Below, piece by piece: positions 52,782-61,486 of a stretch of 64,000 nt of DNA. Below the pieces are notes generated by a model, which was not told the origin of the DNA, ran no database searches, and saw only the letters and a list, made by a program, of their open reading frames with translations. The position numbers and the translations under genes were made by a program. The first letter of the stretch is position 1; each line of letters starts with the position of its first letter. Source of the stretch: Persicitalea sp964500445 (lineage in GTDB: Bacteria; Bacteroidota; Bacteroidia; Cytophagales; Spirosomataceae); NCBI GenBank assembly GCA_964500445.1, contig CAZCOG010000002.1, positions 62,001 to 126,000 on the forward strand. The letters are read 5' to 3'.

Positions 52782-54329
52782 TCAGTTGCAACTAATCGAC
52801 TTAACCCCCCATTTGGTGCAGAAGCCAAACCGGGATGCGCAATAGGCTTCGAAACATCGGTCCGTACTGAGGTAGTTCAGCCGAAATTCTCCCGCAGTAC
52901 TCCAGAAGGCTACATCGAGCGCCTCAAACTGTATCCGTACGTCATGGGCGCCTGCGGGGGGCGTGGCACCTACCCGGACGTTCTGTTGCTTGATCTGCGT
53001 CCAGCCCGTGGTTTTGAACTTCTGAGTACCCGCTTCCTTATAGCTGAACCGGAAACGGACCGTTTGTTCCAATGTCTTCATCACGTATGCGTTTCTGTGT
53101 TTGTAGGGCACGGTTCCGCAGGTAGTGGTTTTATAGTCGGTGGTGTACCCCAGCTTGGCAAAGGTGTTGTCCTTCAGGTACCGAATGGTATAAGCGATCG
53201 GCACACCAGGGTTCTCGCGGCTGTATAACGCATTTTCGCCGGTGATGATCTTATTGAGCACTGTCGGGTCTTTGGCGTTCACCGCTTCGGAGGCTGCTTC
53301 GGCGTTGCCCCCAATGGTGACGACCGTAATGCGGGTACTTGAATTTTTCAGGACTTCCTCGTAGGCTGTATTCACGGTACCTTTGGCCCTCGCTCCGGCC
53401 GCATATTCGAGGACGGCGTCAAGGTCAATGGAAGAGCGGCTGTCGTTCGTTTCTATGCGGAACATGATGATCCGGCCGTAGGACACCGAACTGACGTAAG
53501 CGGGCGGTGCCTCCGGTCCGACCTTCGAGCGGAGTTGATCCAGCGTCACGTCGGCACCAAACACGCTGGCGGGAGTGGGTGGGGTGTCCATGGTGACGGT
53601 ATAGAATACCTGTTTGTAGACCATCGAAGCCACACGCTTCGTTTCGCTAGTTTCGTAGTTGAGCTGCGAAGCCACCGAGCCGCTGGCCCATTCCAGGTTC
53701 AACCCCACGTCCAGGCTCATCTGCTTGGAACTGTATGAGGTGGAGGACTGGTAGGACGAGTTGGAGGCGTTCACGTAGCCGTCCTGGTAGGCGTTGGCAT
53801 TCCACCACTCGAGCGCTTTGTCAATCGCGCTTTGCACCGAAGAGTTGGTCGGATTTTCTACCGGGATGTTTCCATTTTCTCCGATTCCGGGCAGGTCGAG
53901 CCGGAGATTGACCGGATTGCGGGCTACGGTCAGCGGATCGGGCAGGCCATCGAGCATGGACTGATTTCCCACTACCAAAGCACCCGGAAAAACGACGCCG
54001 TTGGTAGGCCGGATGATCGCCACTTCGTCAAAGTTGGTTTTCAGGTTATACTCCTCCGTCACGCAGCTTTTGGTCAGGCCAAGGCTAACGTCGGAACTGG
54101 TACTTTTTCTATTCAATTTCCGATCGGATGGCTTGCCGCCAATCGGGTTGACGTTGAGCATAGCGTCGGGATCGTAGCTCAGCCCCGAGATCAGCGAGTT
54201 GATTTCAGGAGCTTCGGGGTTGGGCTTCGGACCCGGTTCGACGTCCGACTTATTGCAGGAAAGCGGGCCGAAAGCGAGGAAGCACACGGCCGCTATGAGG
54301 GGGGCTTTGGATAGGAAGTTTTTCATCAT
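52782..54329 (-). CDS. Cholesterol-dependent-cytolysin family lipoprotein
   Basis: A 515-residue protein of the thiol-activated cytolysin family. A lipoprotein signal ends at Cys25 (AFGPLSC) and is followed by a Pro-rich spacer. Family segments occur in order: GVVFPGALVVGNQSMLDG (from residue 111), IPVENPTNSSVQSAID, YKQVFYTVTMDTPPTPASVF, AYVSSVSYGRIIMFRIETND, ITVVTIGGNAEAASEAV and NPGVPIAYTIRYLKDNTFA. In domain 4 the Trp-rich undecapeptide is replaced (EALDVAFWSTAGEFR, 469-483), no cholesterol-recognition Thr-Leu pair is evident, and four Cys (492, 497, 504, 514) end the protein. So pore formation is plausible but the receptor is probably not cholesterol. It heads a three-gene minus-strand unit. 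Confidence 0.9.
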   Translation of the reverse strand: MMKNFLSKAPLIAAVCFLAFGPLSCNKSDVEPGPKPNPEAPEINSLISGLSYDPDAMLNVNPIGGKPSDRKLNRKSTSSDVSLGLTKSCVTEEYNLKTNFDEVAIIRPTNGVVFPGALVVGNQSMLDGLPDPLTVARNPVNLRLDLPGIGENGNIPVENPTNSSVQSAIDKALEWWNANAYQDGYVNASNSSYQSSTSYSSKQMSLDVGLNLEWASGSVASQLNYETSETKRVASMVYKQVFYTVTMDTPPTPASVFGADVTLDQLRSKVGPEAPPAYVSSVSYGRIIMFRIETNDSRSSIDLDAVLEYAAGARAKGTVNTAYEEVLKNSSTRITVVTIGGNAEAASEAVNAKDPTVLNKIITGENALYSRENPGVPIAYTIRYLKDNTFAKLGYTTDYKTTTCGTVPYKHRNAYVMKTLEQTVRFRFSYKEAGTQKFKTTGWTQIKQQNVRVGATPPAGAHDVRIQFEALDVAFWSTAGEFRLNYLSTDRCFEAYCASRFGFCTKWGVKSISCN

Positions 54330-54352
54330 TCTTCAATGGTAAAGAGTTGACA
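54330..54352 (-). repeat. Heptad leader of the cytolysin-like gene
   Basis: On the minus strand TGTCAAC, TCTTTAC and CATTGAA follow one another and end two bases before the first of two adjacent ATG codons (54329 and 54326). The same CCATTGAA end precedes the two redox-cluster genes at 61.8 and 63.5 kb. Confidence 0.5.
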
Positions 54353-54402
54353 GATAGAACTCTCGCAAAGTGATGAAAATACCCTCCTTGGCCTAATTGG
54401 GT

Positions 54403-54420
54403 GCCCGGACAAAACCCGGA
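54403..54420. promoter_or_regulatory. Direct repeat upstream of the cytolysin-like gene
   Basis: CCCGGAC occurs twice with an 11-bp period, one helical turn apart, 75-90 bp before the start codon. Such spacing suits a regulator binding one face of the DNA, for example the LuxR-type protein of the same unit. Inference only. Confidence 0.3.
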
Positions 54421-54702
54421 CATCTCAAAAAGAATTTTGAAAGTACCCTTCATTTGCCTTTCCTATACGAAAGTCGGAAAGGACAACGGGGGAAATTTGA
54501 TCTTGCCTTGGGTACTTTTCAAGAAACGGGCAAGCCAAAAATTTGCCATACTTCAAAACACAAGGCGTCAATTCGCGTAGCGTTGATTCTATCTTACGCG
54601 ATTTCGATAAAAACGAACTGGTATGCTGAATCACTTTCCCGATTCGTACACTAGCTATGCGGATTTGGAACGGAGGATTTGGAAGAAATTAGAGATTCTT
54701 CT

Positions 54703-54756
54703 GAGTTAAGAACTGTGAAGTATTCGCTGGAATTTGAGATGAGTAAAGTGAGGTAA
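54703..54756 (+). pseudogene. 3' fragment of a GNAT gene
   Basis: The plus strand reads ELRTVKYSLEFEMSKVR and a stop, matching the end of the intact GNAT protein at 48.9-49.5 kb (EWKTVKNSLEFEMSRYGQ). A 23-base run (54722-54744) is identical to 49427-49449. Upstream of it the similarity fades. It ends eight bases before the alpha/beta hydrolase stop. It is a relic of the same duplication as the amidohydrolase fragment. Confidence 0.75.
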
Positions 54757-54764
54757 AGGATCGC

Positions 54765-55661
54765 TTACTTTCCTGCGGCATCGTCAAACAAAATTTTGAT
54801 ATTTCCCAGAAAGGCATGAGCATCATCTCTGTGCAGGAAATGACCGCTGTTCGAAAGATAGATGAGACTCCCACCCTTTGAAGAACTGTAGATGAAGTTT
54901 CTCCATCTTTTGATATTGACATCGGTTCTTACCGAGAAAAACTGCTTTTGGTTATAATCACGGCTCCAATTCTTTTCCTGCACTTCAAATTTCCCGCCTA
55001 TAAAGAAGTAGATCGGAACATTGGGCAAAGGCAGGGCACTGATTTCAGCAAAATCGGTGCGCCGAAGCTCTCTCAGGTAATCGTTTTCACTCCAAGGTCC
55101 ATACTGAACGGAATCAACGGTAGATTTTTCGTAAAGTCGTTTGTAAAGGAGTTCATCTATTTTCTTAGCAGGTACCCCAAGCTTTTCAAAAATTTGGTTC
55201 CAATCCTCCTTCGTTTCGGTGAAATCAGCCGGATCGATAAAAACCAGCCCCTTGACATCACTTGGGTACAAACCGGCATATCCTCGTACATACACTCCTC
55301 CCATTGAATGGCCTATCAGTATGTAGGGCGGGGCGATAGCTAGTTTAGTCAGGATTTGTTTCAGGTTCTCTGCCACGAATTGTACAGTCGGCTTTTCATA
55401 TACTTTTTCCGATTGCCCAATCCCGGCTCTATCGTAGGCAAAAACGGGCGCAATTTTGGAAAGTCCTTCCGTGACGGTATCCCAATGTCCAAAACCCACG
55501 CCAAGTCCATTTTCGAGGATGAAAACCGGGGTACTTTCCTTTCGGTTTTTGGCTCCTTTTAGCAGGACGCTATAACTTCTCCCATTTACTTCAACTGTCT
55601 GTGTTTGCGCTGCCAGTACTGTTGGCAAAAGGATGAACGATAAGACGATAGCTAGTTTCAT
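54765..55661 (-). CDS. Secreted alpha/beta hydrolase
   Basis: A 298-residue exported hydrolase (signal peptide about 1-18, KLAIVLSFILLPTVLAAQ). The nucleophile elbow is ILIGHSMGG, the oxyanion segment FILENGLGVGFGHW, and the His is in LSNSGHFLHRDD. An Asp in GLVFIDPADF region or near IGGKFEVQ would complete the triad. Base composition is more AT-rich than the flanking genes. It lies between the GNAT fragment and the intact amidohydrolase, the place occupied by the orphan cassette gene in the other half of the duplication. Confidence 0.85.
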   Translation of the reverse strand: MKLAIVLSFILLPTVLAAQTQTVEVNGRSYSVLLKGAKNRKESTPVFILENGLGVGFGHWDTVTEGLSKIAPVFAYDRAGIGQSEKVYEKPTVQFVAENLKQILTKLAIAPPYILIGHSMGGVYVRGYAGLYPSDVKGLVFIDPADFTETKEDWNQIFEKLGVPAKKIDELLYKRLYEKSTVDSVQYGPWSENDYLRELRRTDFAEISALPLPNVPIYFFIGGKFEVQEKNWSRDYNQKQFFSVRTDVNIKRWRNFIYSSSKGGSLIYLSNSGHFLHRDDAHAFLGNIKILFDDAAGK

Positions 55662-55694
55662 GCCTGCGTTATGTGTTTTTCGACCTAGCCCTTT

Positions 55695-57308
55695 TTACTC
55701 ATTCCCACTCCCCAACTTCCCCGCCGGCTGTGGCATTCCCGGCTGCACGATCTGGAAGTTCTCGTCCTTTTTTGCTTTCTCCACGATGGCGCGGACATCG
55801 GCCAGCAATTTTTTAGCGTCATAGACGATGCCGTCCTTCACGGTGTACTTCACGCCACCGACGCGGGTCACTTCGTTGTTTTCGTCGAGGTGAATGGCTC
55901 CGGTGCCGTAAAGTACCTTGAGATTGGCCAACGGATTTTCTTCCACGATCACGAAATCAGCCAGTTTTCCTATTTCCACTGAACCGATCTGATCAGCCAT
56001 GCCAAGGGCCTCGGCACCTTTAATGGTGGCGGCGCGGATGACTTCCAGCGGATGGAAGCCCGCCTCGCGGAGTAGTTCCAGTTCGCGGATGTATGCAAAG
56101 CCGTAAAGTTGATAGATGAAACCCGAGTCGGAACCCGCCGTGACGCGGCCGCCGCGATTCTTGTATTCGTTGATAAACTGCATCCACAGCTGGTAGTTAC
56201 GCTTCCACTCTACTTCCTGCTCGGTACCCCAATTGTGCCAATAGGAACCGTGCGACACGCGGCTAGGCCCATAAAAACGCCAGAGCGAAGGTAGCGTGTA
56301 CTCGTCGTGCCATTCGGCGCGGCGAGCCAGCATCAGCTCGCGGTTGGCTTCGTAGATGTTGAAGGTAGGGTCGATAGTGAAATCCAGGGCGATGAGTTCG
56401 TCCATCACCTGATTCCACTTGTCGGAGCCGGGTTTAGCGGCTTGCTGCCAGAGTTTTCCGGCTTGCTCAAAGCGGTTTTGCTCGTTGTTGTAGTTGTAGT
56501 CGGCGGGGTAGTTTTGGATGGTTTTGTCCTCGAACATCGCCTCGGGCAGGCCGTACCAGTGTTCCATGGTGGTCAGTCCGGCTTTGGCCGTAGCCAGAAC
56601 GTTCATGCGGGCTACTTCCAACTGCGCGTGGTGACAGGCGGAGCGCAGGCCCAGCTTTCTGTTTTCGTCCAGCGCGGCTTTGAAAATCTCTGGCTCGGCC
56701 CCGAAAAACTTGATGCCGTCGGCCCCGTTTTTGGCATTTTGCCGTACCCAATCGCGAGCTTGTTCAGGGGTACTTATGGGATCCTTAGCCCCCATACCGA
56801 AAGCCGTATACGCCAGGATGCGCGGCGCGGTAATTTTGTTTTCCTGACTTTTCTTTTTGTGTTCAAGTACCCAATCCAAACCGTTACCCGCCGAGGGGTC
56901 GCGGATGGTAGTTATGCCGTGCGCGAGCCATAATTTGAAGACGTATTCCGACGGAGTACCCTGCGCTTTGCCGCCGATGTGGCCGTGCATGTCGATGATG
57001 CCCGGCATGAGGTACATTCCTGAGCAGTCGAGTTCCTTGTCGCCCGTTTTGGCTTGCGGGCGGCGTTTGGGATCGATGGGTACGCCGGGATTGCCTACTT
57101 GCTGAATGGATTTGATCTTATTTTTCTCGACCACAATATCCACCGGACCAATGGGCGGCGCGCCGGTACTATTGACGAGCGTCACGCCCCGGATAATGAG
57201 CCGGTCGTAGGGCCCGTCACCTTCCGCACGGGCGGGGGCATCAGTGATTTGGGCTTTTACGAGAAGAACGGAAAAAAGGCAGAGCGGGAGGAGTAAACGT
57301 TTTAGCAT
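55695..57308 (-). CDS. Secreted amidohydrolase-family protein
   Basis: A 537-residue exported amidohydrolase (signal peptide about 1-20, ending LLVKAQ). The metal-site HxH is in IIDMHGHIGG; further motifs are GADGIKFFG (carboxylatable Lys), SACHHAQLEV, LTTMEHWYG and VTAGSDSGFIYQ with the catalytic Asp. The dihydroorotase/imidazolonepropionase-like substrate is not predictable. The C-terminal tail (GMPQPAGKLGSGNE) is duplicated in the relic at 50.5 kb. A heptad-type leader precedes the ATG. Confidence 0.87.
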   Translation of the reverse strand: MLKRLLLPLCLFSVLLVKAQITDAPARAEGDGPYDRLIIRGVTLVNSTGAPPIGPVDIVVEKNKIKSIQQVGNPGVPIDPKRRPQAKTGDKELDCSGMYLMPGIIDMHGHIGGKAQGTPSEYVFKLWLAHGITTIRDPSAGNGLDWVLEHKKKSQENKITAPRILAYTAFGMGAKDPISTPEQARDWVRQNAKNGADGIKFFGAEPEIFKAALDENRKLGLRSACHHAQLEVARMNVLATAKAGLTTMEHWYGLPEAMFEDKTIQNYPADYNYNNEQNRFEQAGKLWQQAAKPGSDKWNQVMDELIALDFTIDPTFNIYEANRELMLARRAEWHDEYTLPSLWRFYGPSRVSHGSYWHNWGTEQEVEWKRNYQLWMQFINEYKNRGGRVTAGSDSGFIYQLYGFAYIRELELLREAGFHPLEVIRAATIKGAEALGMADQIGSVEIGKLADFVIVEENPLANLKVLYGTGAIHLDENNEVTRVGGVKYTVKDGIVYDAKKLLADVRAIVEKAKKDENFQIVQPGMPQPAGKLGSGNE

Positions 57309-57329
57309 TTGATTGATTGGCAGTTGATA
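57309..57329 (-). repeat. Heptad leader of the amidohydrolase gene
   Basis: TATCAAC, TGCCAAT and CAATCAA follow one another on the minus strand and abut the ATG without a gap. Only three units, so the periodicity is suggestive rather than strong. Confidence 0.35.
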
Positions 57330-57442
57330 ATTTTTATATCTGCCAAAAATAGCAAATTATGCAAAGCGCTAAGTGATTTTTGCATAATCTCTATCCATTC
57401 TGAACGAGCCGAGCCGCCACAGCGATCGAAGGGTACTTTACC

Positions 57443-58426
57443 TTAGAAGTTGACGGACCCTTTATCTCCCAGCCCAAATTTTCCCATAAACTTGGACGAA
57501 AACTTGGAGCGTGAAGTCAGGTACCGGACACTCACGCCGACGTAAGGCGTGAGGGGCGGCGTGGTGGAGGTCAGGTTTTCGCGCGCGGCGTTGAATGTCC
57601 GCAACTGCCGGAAACCCGCCACACCTGCTTCGGCGGAGATGTTAAAGACGGTCAATAGGTGCAGGTTGGCTGATAATCCCAGCTTGACGTGCTGGTAGTT
57701 CTGGCGGCGGAGCAGTTTTTCCTCGGCGGTTTGTACTTGAAAGCCACCACTATAACCATTCACACCCGCCAGCGCATCCATGCTGAACCACTTGGTGGGG
57801 TGGTAGTTGACATCGACCATGAAGGGCAGCAACGCCGTGGCCCGCCATTGCCTGCCCAGCCGCTGGTTGATCCCGAAGACCGGGACGACGCGTAGTTTTT
57901 GGCTGTAAGCCAGAATGGAACCGTACACAATCTGACTGCGCAAGCCGATAATCCGCATCCGGGCCGCCCCGCCCCAGAAGAAAGGCTGCGGCGTGAAAAA
58001 GGTCTCGTTGGATTCCGTCATGCCGATGGCCGCGCCATACACCCATAGTTTGTCTTTGACGCTGGCCTGCATCCGCACCGCGCCCAATGATATCGTCTTG
58101 TAGCCGTTATCGGGGAAATTTGCGCCTTCCACGGTCGGTTGTAGCTGCGTGAATTGTCCGATCAGCACCGTGTGGACGGCCCGCAAGTCAAATTTTTTTC
58201 TCAAACTAAAACTACCCTGCACTTCGCTCTGCACCGGAACGATGCCCAGAAAACTCGTGCGCGTCAGACCGAAGTCAGGCGTGGTGGCGGAGTTGGTCGG
58301 GACGATGTAGTTGGCACTCAGTGTAGCGTTGGGGTAGAAGAGGCGGCTGAGGCCTAGTTGCTGCGCCCGAATGGCGGGTACTTTGGCGGCAAATAAAAAA
58401 AGAAAAAGTGCGGCGGTGCGTTTCAT
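57443..58426 (-). CDS. Probable outer-membrane beta-barrel protein (DUF6268-like)
   Basis: A 327-residue exported protein; the ATG at 58426 starts a signal peptide (KRTAALFLFLFAAKVPAIRAQ) and was chosen over the open frame to 58465. The mature protein consists of alternating strands, for example FSLRKKFDLRAVHTVLIGQF, KLWVYGAAIGMTES, LRVVPVFGINQRLGRQW and AGVAGFRQLRTFN. The pattern resembles DUF6268 barrels of Bacteroidota. Function unknown. It is divergent from the DUF4153 gene. Confidence 0.65.
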   Translation of the reverse strand: MKRTAALFLFLFAAKVPAIRAQQLGLSRLFYPNATLSANYIVPTNSATTPDFGLTRTSFLGIVPVQSEVQGSFSLRKKFDLRAVHTVLIGQFTQLQPTVEGANFPDNGYKTISLGAVRMQASVKDKLWVYGAAIGMTESNETFFTPQPFFWGGAARMRIIGLRSQIVYGSILAYSQKLRVVPVFGINQRLGRQWRATALLPFMVDVNYHPTKWFSMDALAGVNGYSGGFQVQTAEEKLLRRQNYQHVKLGLSANLHLLTVFNISAEAGVAGFRQLRTFNAARENLTSTTPPLTPYVGVSVRYLTSRSKFSSKFMGKFGLGDKGSVNF

Positions 58427-58574
58427 GCGGGAGCGTTGGGTGATTTCGTTGCCAATTAACGACAAAGGTAAATGGCTATTGCTTGGAATGCGGCGAGGGT
58501 ATGGTCTGATTTGTCTATTTTTGGCCGACCCGCTATAGAAAGTACAGAGTGTCCCGTCATAGTCTATCGTTCAC

Positions 58575-58602
58575 TGTCAACTATCCACCCTCAACTGCCC
58601 AC
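58575..58602 (+). repeat. Heptad leader of the DUF4153 gene
   Basis: Four consecutive 7-nt units TGTCAAC, TATCCAC, CCTCAAC and TGCCCAC end eight bases before the ATG at 58610. Each keeps C at position 4 and all end in -AC, and only two G occur in 28 bases. This is one of the clearest examples of the leader type. Confidence 0.65.
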
Positions 58603-58609
58603 TAGATAA

Positions 58610-60370
58610 ATGCTTCGATTTCCCTCAATCAAAAACATTACCTACGGCGTCGAGCAGGTAGTTCGTCGCTTTCCGCTGGTGGTAGTTGCGGCGGCTTTGA
58701 AGGCCGCGATGCTGTATACCTTGGTCGAAAGTCCATCCCTTACGCCCGATTATCCATTTTACATCAGGATTACACTGGTACTTTTCCTGGCGCTGCCGCT
58801 GTTTCTAAGCCTGCATCTGGTGGCCGAGCGGCGCAAGTGGAGTACGGGAGTACTGGCCGCCGGAGCGTTGGGCGTGGTAGTTTTGCTGGCGGGTTACTAC
58901 CTTACCATCAGCCCCAGTCCGATTCAGCGCGACTATTACCGCTTCGGGATGTTTTTGGTTTGTGCGCATCTGCTGGTATCGTTCGCGCCTTTTGTGGGCT
59001 ACGACGAACCCAACGGTTTCTGGCAGTTCAACAAAACTATGCTGCTGCAATTCCTGACCGCCACGCTCTACGCCGGAACGCTGTACATTGGCATCATCAT
59101 CGCCGTCGAAACGGTCCGTTTCCTGTTCGATGTGACGTATTCTACCAAAATAGAACTCGATCTTTTCGTATTGATCGGCGGATTTTTTCATACGCTGTTT
59201 TTCCTGAACGGCTTTCCTGCCCAACTGGATTTGCTGGAAGCCCAGAAGTCGTATTCGCGCGGCGTGAAGCTGTTTACGCAGTATGTACTATTGCCGCTGG
59301 AAGTAGTGTACTTGCTGATTTTGTACGTTTATACGGCCAAAATTCTCATTCAATGGCAGCTTCCCGAGGGCGGCGTGGCCTACCTCGTCATGGCCTTCTC
59401 GGTGGCGGGAATCTTTGCCCTGCTGCTGCTTTATCCCATCCGCGACAGCGCCGAGGAGCGCTGGATCAGGCTCTATTCCCAACGCTTTTATCTGGCGCTT
59501 TTCCCGCTTATCGTGCTGCTGGGCGTGGCTATTTTTCGCCGCATCGGTGAGTATGGCGTCACCGAAAACCGCTACCTGGTGGCCGCGCTAGCGGTTTGGC
59601 TCACGGGTGTTACGCTCTACTTTTTGATTAGTAAAAAAGACGACATTCGCTGGATTCCGCTCTCGCTGTGCGTGGCGAGTTTTCTGCTGGCGGTGGGGCC
59701 GTGGAGCATTTTTGCTTATTCGCGGCAGAATCAGGCTGAGCGGTTTGGGGCGCTTTTGCGGGAATATAAATTGCTGGATAATAGTGGGAGACTTGCCCGT
59801 GCAGATACTTTGCTAAGAGAAGACTACGAGCGTCTGGTTTCAGGCGTTCGTTATTTTCGCGACCGTAATGAAATAAATACGCTGACTCCATTTTTCTCTT
59901 CTTTGCCCGATACTGAAAATCAGCAGGAGGTAGCTACACAAATGGAATATCAGCTAAATAAGGCTGTAAATGTCGAGGAATTACAAATAGGTAATTCTGG
60001 GCGAGTCGATTACGCAATTTCCAGCAACACCGACATATTCGGAGTGAATATTCGCGGCTTTGACTACATGATTTCCTTTAACTTGTACAGCGATGCCTCA
60101 CGGGAAGACGAAACCGGAAAGTGGAAATTGACTGCTTCTGACCGGGGCTCTAAGCTGGTACTTTCGGACAAAAACGACGAAGAAATCGCTGCCTGGGATA
60201 TGGCTGCCCGTTTTACGGAAATCGAGAAGCAGTACGGGATGAACACATTCCTGGTTGACTCCAAACTACTCACCTTTGACCGTCCCGGTATGCGCCTTAA
60301 GCTGGAAAAATTTTCAAGAAGTGGCGGTTATTACTCGTACCAGGGTGTGCTGCTAATGAAAGACCAATAG
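58610..60370 (+). CDS. DUF4153 multi-pass membrane protein
   Basis: A 586-residue inner-membrane protein with about ten hydrophobic helices over residues 20-380 (for example VVLLAGYYLTISP, TLYAGTLYIGIIIAVETVRFL and VVYLLILYVYTAKILIQWQL), followed by a soluble C-terminal domain of about 200 residues. The membrane part matches DUF4153, a family of unknown function. The C-terminal domain (YALxxNTDIFGVNIRGFDY-like) is probably periplasmic. It is a single gene with a heptad leader. Confidence 0.85.
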   Translation: MLRFPSIKNITYGVEQVVRRFPLVVVAAALKAAMLYTLVESPSLTPDYPFYIRITLVLFLALPLFLSLHLVAERRKWSTGVLAAGALGVVVLLAGYYLTISPSPIQRDYYRFGMFLVCAHLLVSFAPFVGYDEPNGFWQFNKTMLLQFLTATLYAGTLYIGIIIAVETVRFLFDVTYSTKIELDLFVLIGGFFHTLFFLNGFPAQLDLLEAQKSYSRGVKLFTQYVLLPLEVVYLLILYVYTAKILIQWQLPEGGVAYLVMAFSVAGIFALLLLYPIRDSAEERWIRLYSQRFYLALFPLIVLLGVAIFRRIGEYGVTENRYLVAALAVWLTGVTLYFLISKKDDIRWIPLSLCVASFLLAVGPWSIFAYSRQNQAERFGALLREYKLLDNSGRLARADTLLREDYERLVSGVRYFRDRNEINTLTPFFSSLPDTENQQEVATQMEYQLNKAVNVEELQIGNSGRVDYAISSNTDIFGVNIRGFDYMISFNLYSDASREDETGKWKLTASDRGSKLVLSDKNDEEIAAWDMAARFTEIEKQYGMNTFLVDSKLLTFDRPGMRLKLEKFSRSGGYYSYQGVLLMKDQ

Positions 60371-60445
60371 ACCGAATCGCTTAGGAAAAAGTATGAATAG
60401 GAGCTACCAGTACTTTGTTTATCCAAACTTCGATCCGTTCTTATC

Positions 60446-61441
60446 ATGAAAACCATTTTTTCTCTATTACTGATCTTTGCCATGATGCAGGAAACCTCTG
60501 CCCAAAATACTACCTACGCCGAAAAACTAGGCTACCCGGCGGGTAAAAAAGTGATTATTATGCACGTAGACGATGCCGGAATGTCCTACGACTCCAACAA
60601 AGGGGCGCTCAAAGCCATCCGCGACGGCGTGGCTACCTCGGTGAGCGTGATGATGCCCTGCGGCTGGGTACCGGGTTTTGTGCATTCTCTCAAGCAATAT
60701 CCCGATATCGACGCCGGACTGCATCTGACGCTGACCTCGGAGTGGAAAGAGTACCGGTGGGGACCGCTGGCCGGGAAGCCAGCCGTAAAAGGTCTCGTAG
60801 ATGCCGAAGGAGCGATGTGGCCCAGCGTGGCCGATGTAGTAAAACACGCTACCGCCGACGAAGTAGAAACCGAAATCCGCGCCCAGCTGGAACGCGCCCG
60901 CACGATGGGCTTCGAACCTACCCACCTGGACTCGCACATGGGTACTTTGTTCGCTACGCCCGCCTTTATCGAGCGCTACATCAAGGTAGGTATGCAGGAA
61001 AAAATCCCGGTTATGCTTCCGGGCGGTCATAATACCGCTGTCCGGGTGGACGAAAATATGAGTGATGATATGTACGCGATGACGCAGACTATTGGCAAAC
61101 AATTATGGAACGCCGGGCTTCCCGTTCTCGACGATCTGCACAATACCAGCTACGGCTGGAAACTACCCGAAGGTACCCCTGAAACAAAGGAAAACTTACA
61201 GAACTTCAAAACCCAGAAGTACATCGAAGGGCTGCGCGATCTGAAACCTGGTCTGACGATGGTTATCATGCACTGCACCGACCCGACCGAAGTGTTTCCG
61301 ATCATTTCCGGCTCCACCCAAACCCGTGAGGGCGACCTGCTCGCCATGCTCGATCCCAAACTGAAAGCCTACATCGAAAAGGAGGGCATCATTCTAACTA
61401 CCTGGCGCGAGGCCATGCAGCGGCGTGGGAAAGTGAAGTAG
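60446..61441 (+). CDS. Secreted ChbG/YdjC-family polysaccharide deacetylase
   Basis: A 331-residue exported protein (signal peptide about 1-19, ending TSAQ). The Asp-Asp metal motif is in IIMHVDDAGMS, the His ligands in DAGLHLTLTSEW and PTHLDSHMGT, matching ChbG/HpnK deacetylases, which remove acetyl groups from chito-oligosaccharides or related glycans. The C-terminal IIMHCTDPTEVFP segment carries a further conserved His. Here it is secreted, unlike E. coli ChbG. It converges on the UBP zinc-finger gene. Confidence 0.87.
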   Translation: MKTIFSLLLIFAMMQETSAQNTTYAEKLGYPAGKKVIIMHVDDAGMSYDSNKGALKAIRDGVATSVSVMMPCGWVPGFVHSLKQYPDIDAGLHLTLTSEWKEYRWGPLAGKPAVKGLVDAEGAMWPSVADVVKHATADEVETEIRAQLERARTMGFEPTHLDSHMGTLFATPAFIERYIKVGMQEKIPVMLPGGHNTAVRVDENMSDDMYAMTQTIGKQLWNAGLPVLDDLHNTSYGWKLPEGTPETKENLQNFKTQKYIEGLRDLKPGLTMVIMHCTDPTEVFPIISGSTQTREGDLLAMLDPKLKAYIEKEGIILTTWREAMQRRGKVK

Positions 61442-61486
61442 GGTAGGGGGGCTTCTGGCCGATTACTGCTCTGGCAGCCAAATCTG

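Noticed and set aside
54397..54654. 85-codon plus-strand frame between the cytolysin gene and the GNAT fragment
   Set aside because: No family resemblance, no leader, and it lies across the upstream region of the cytolysin-like gene.
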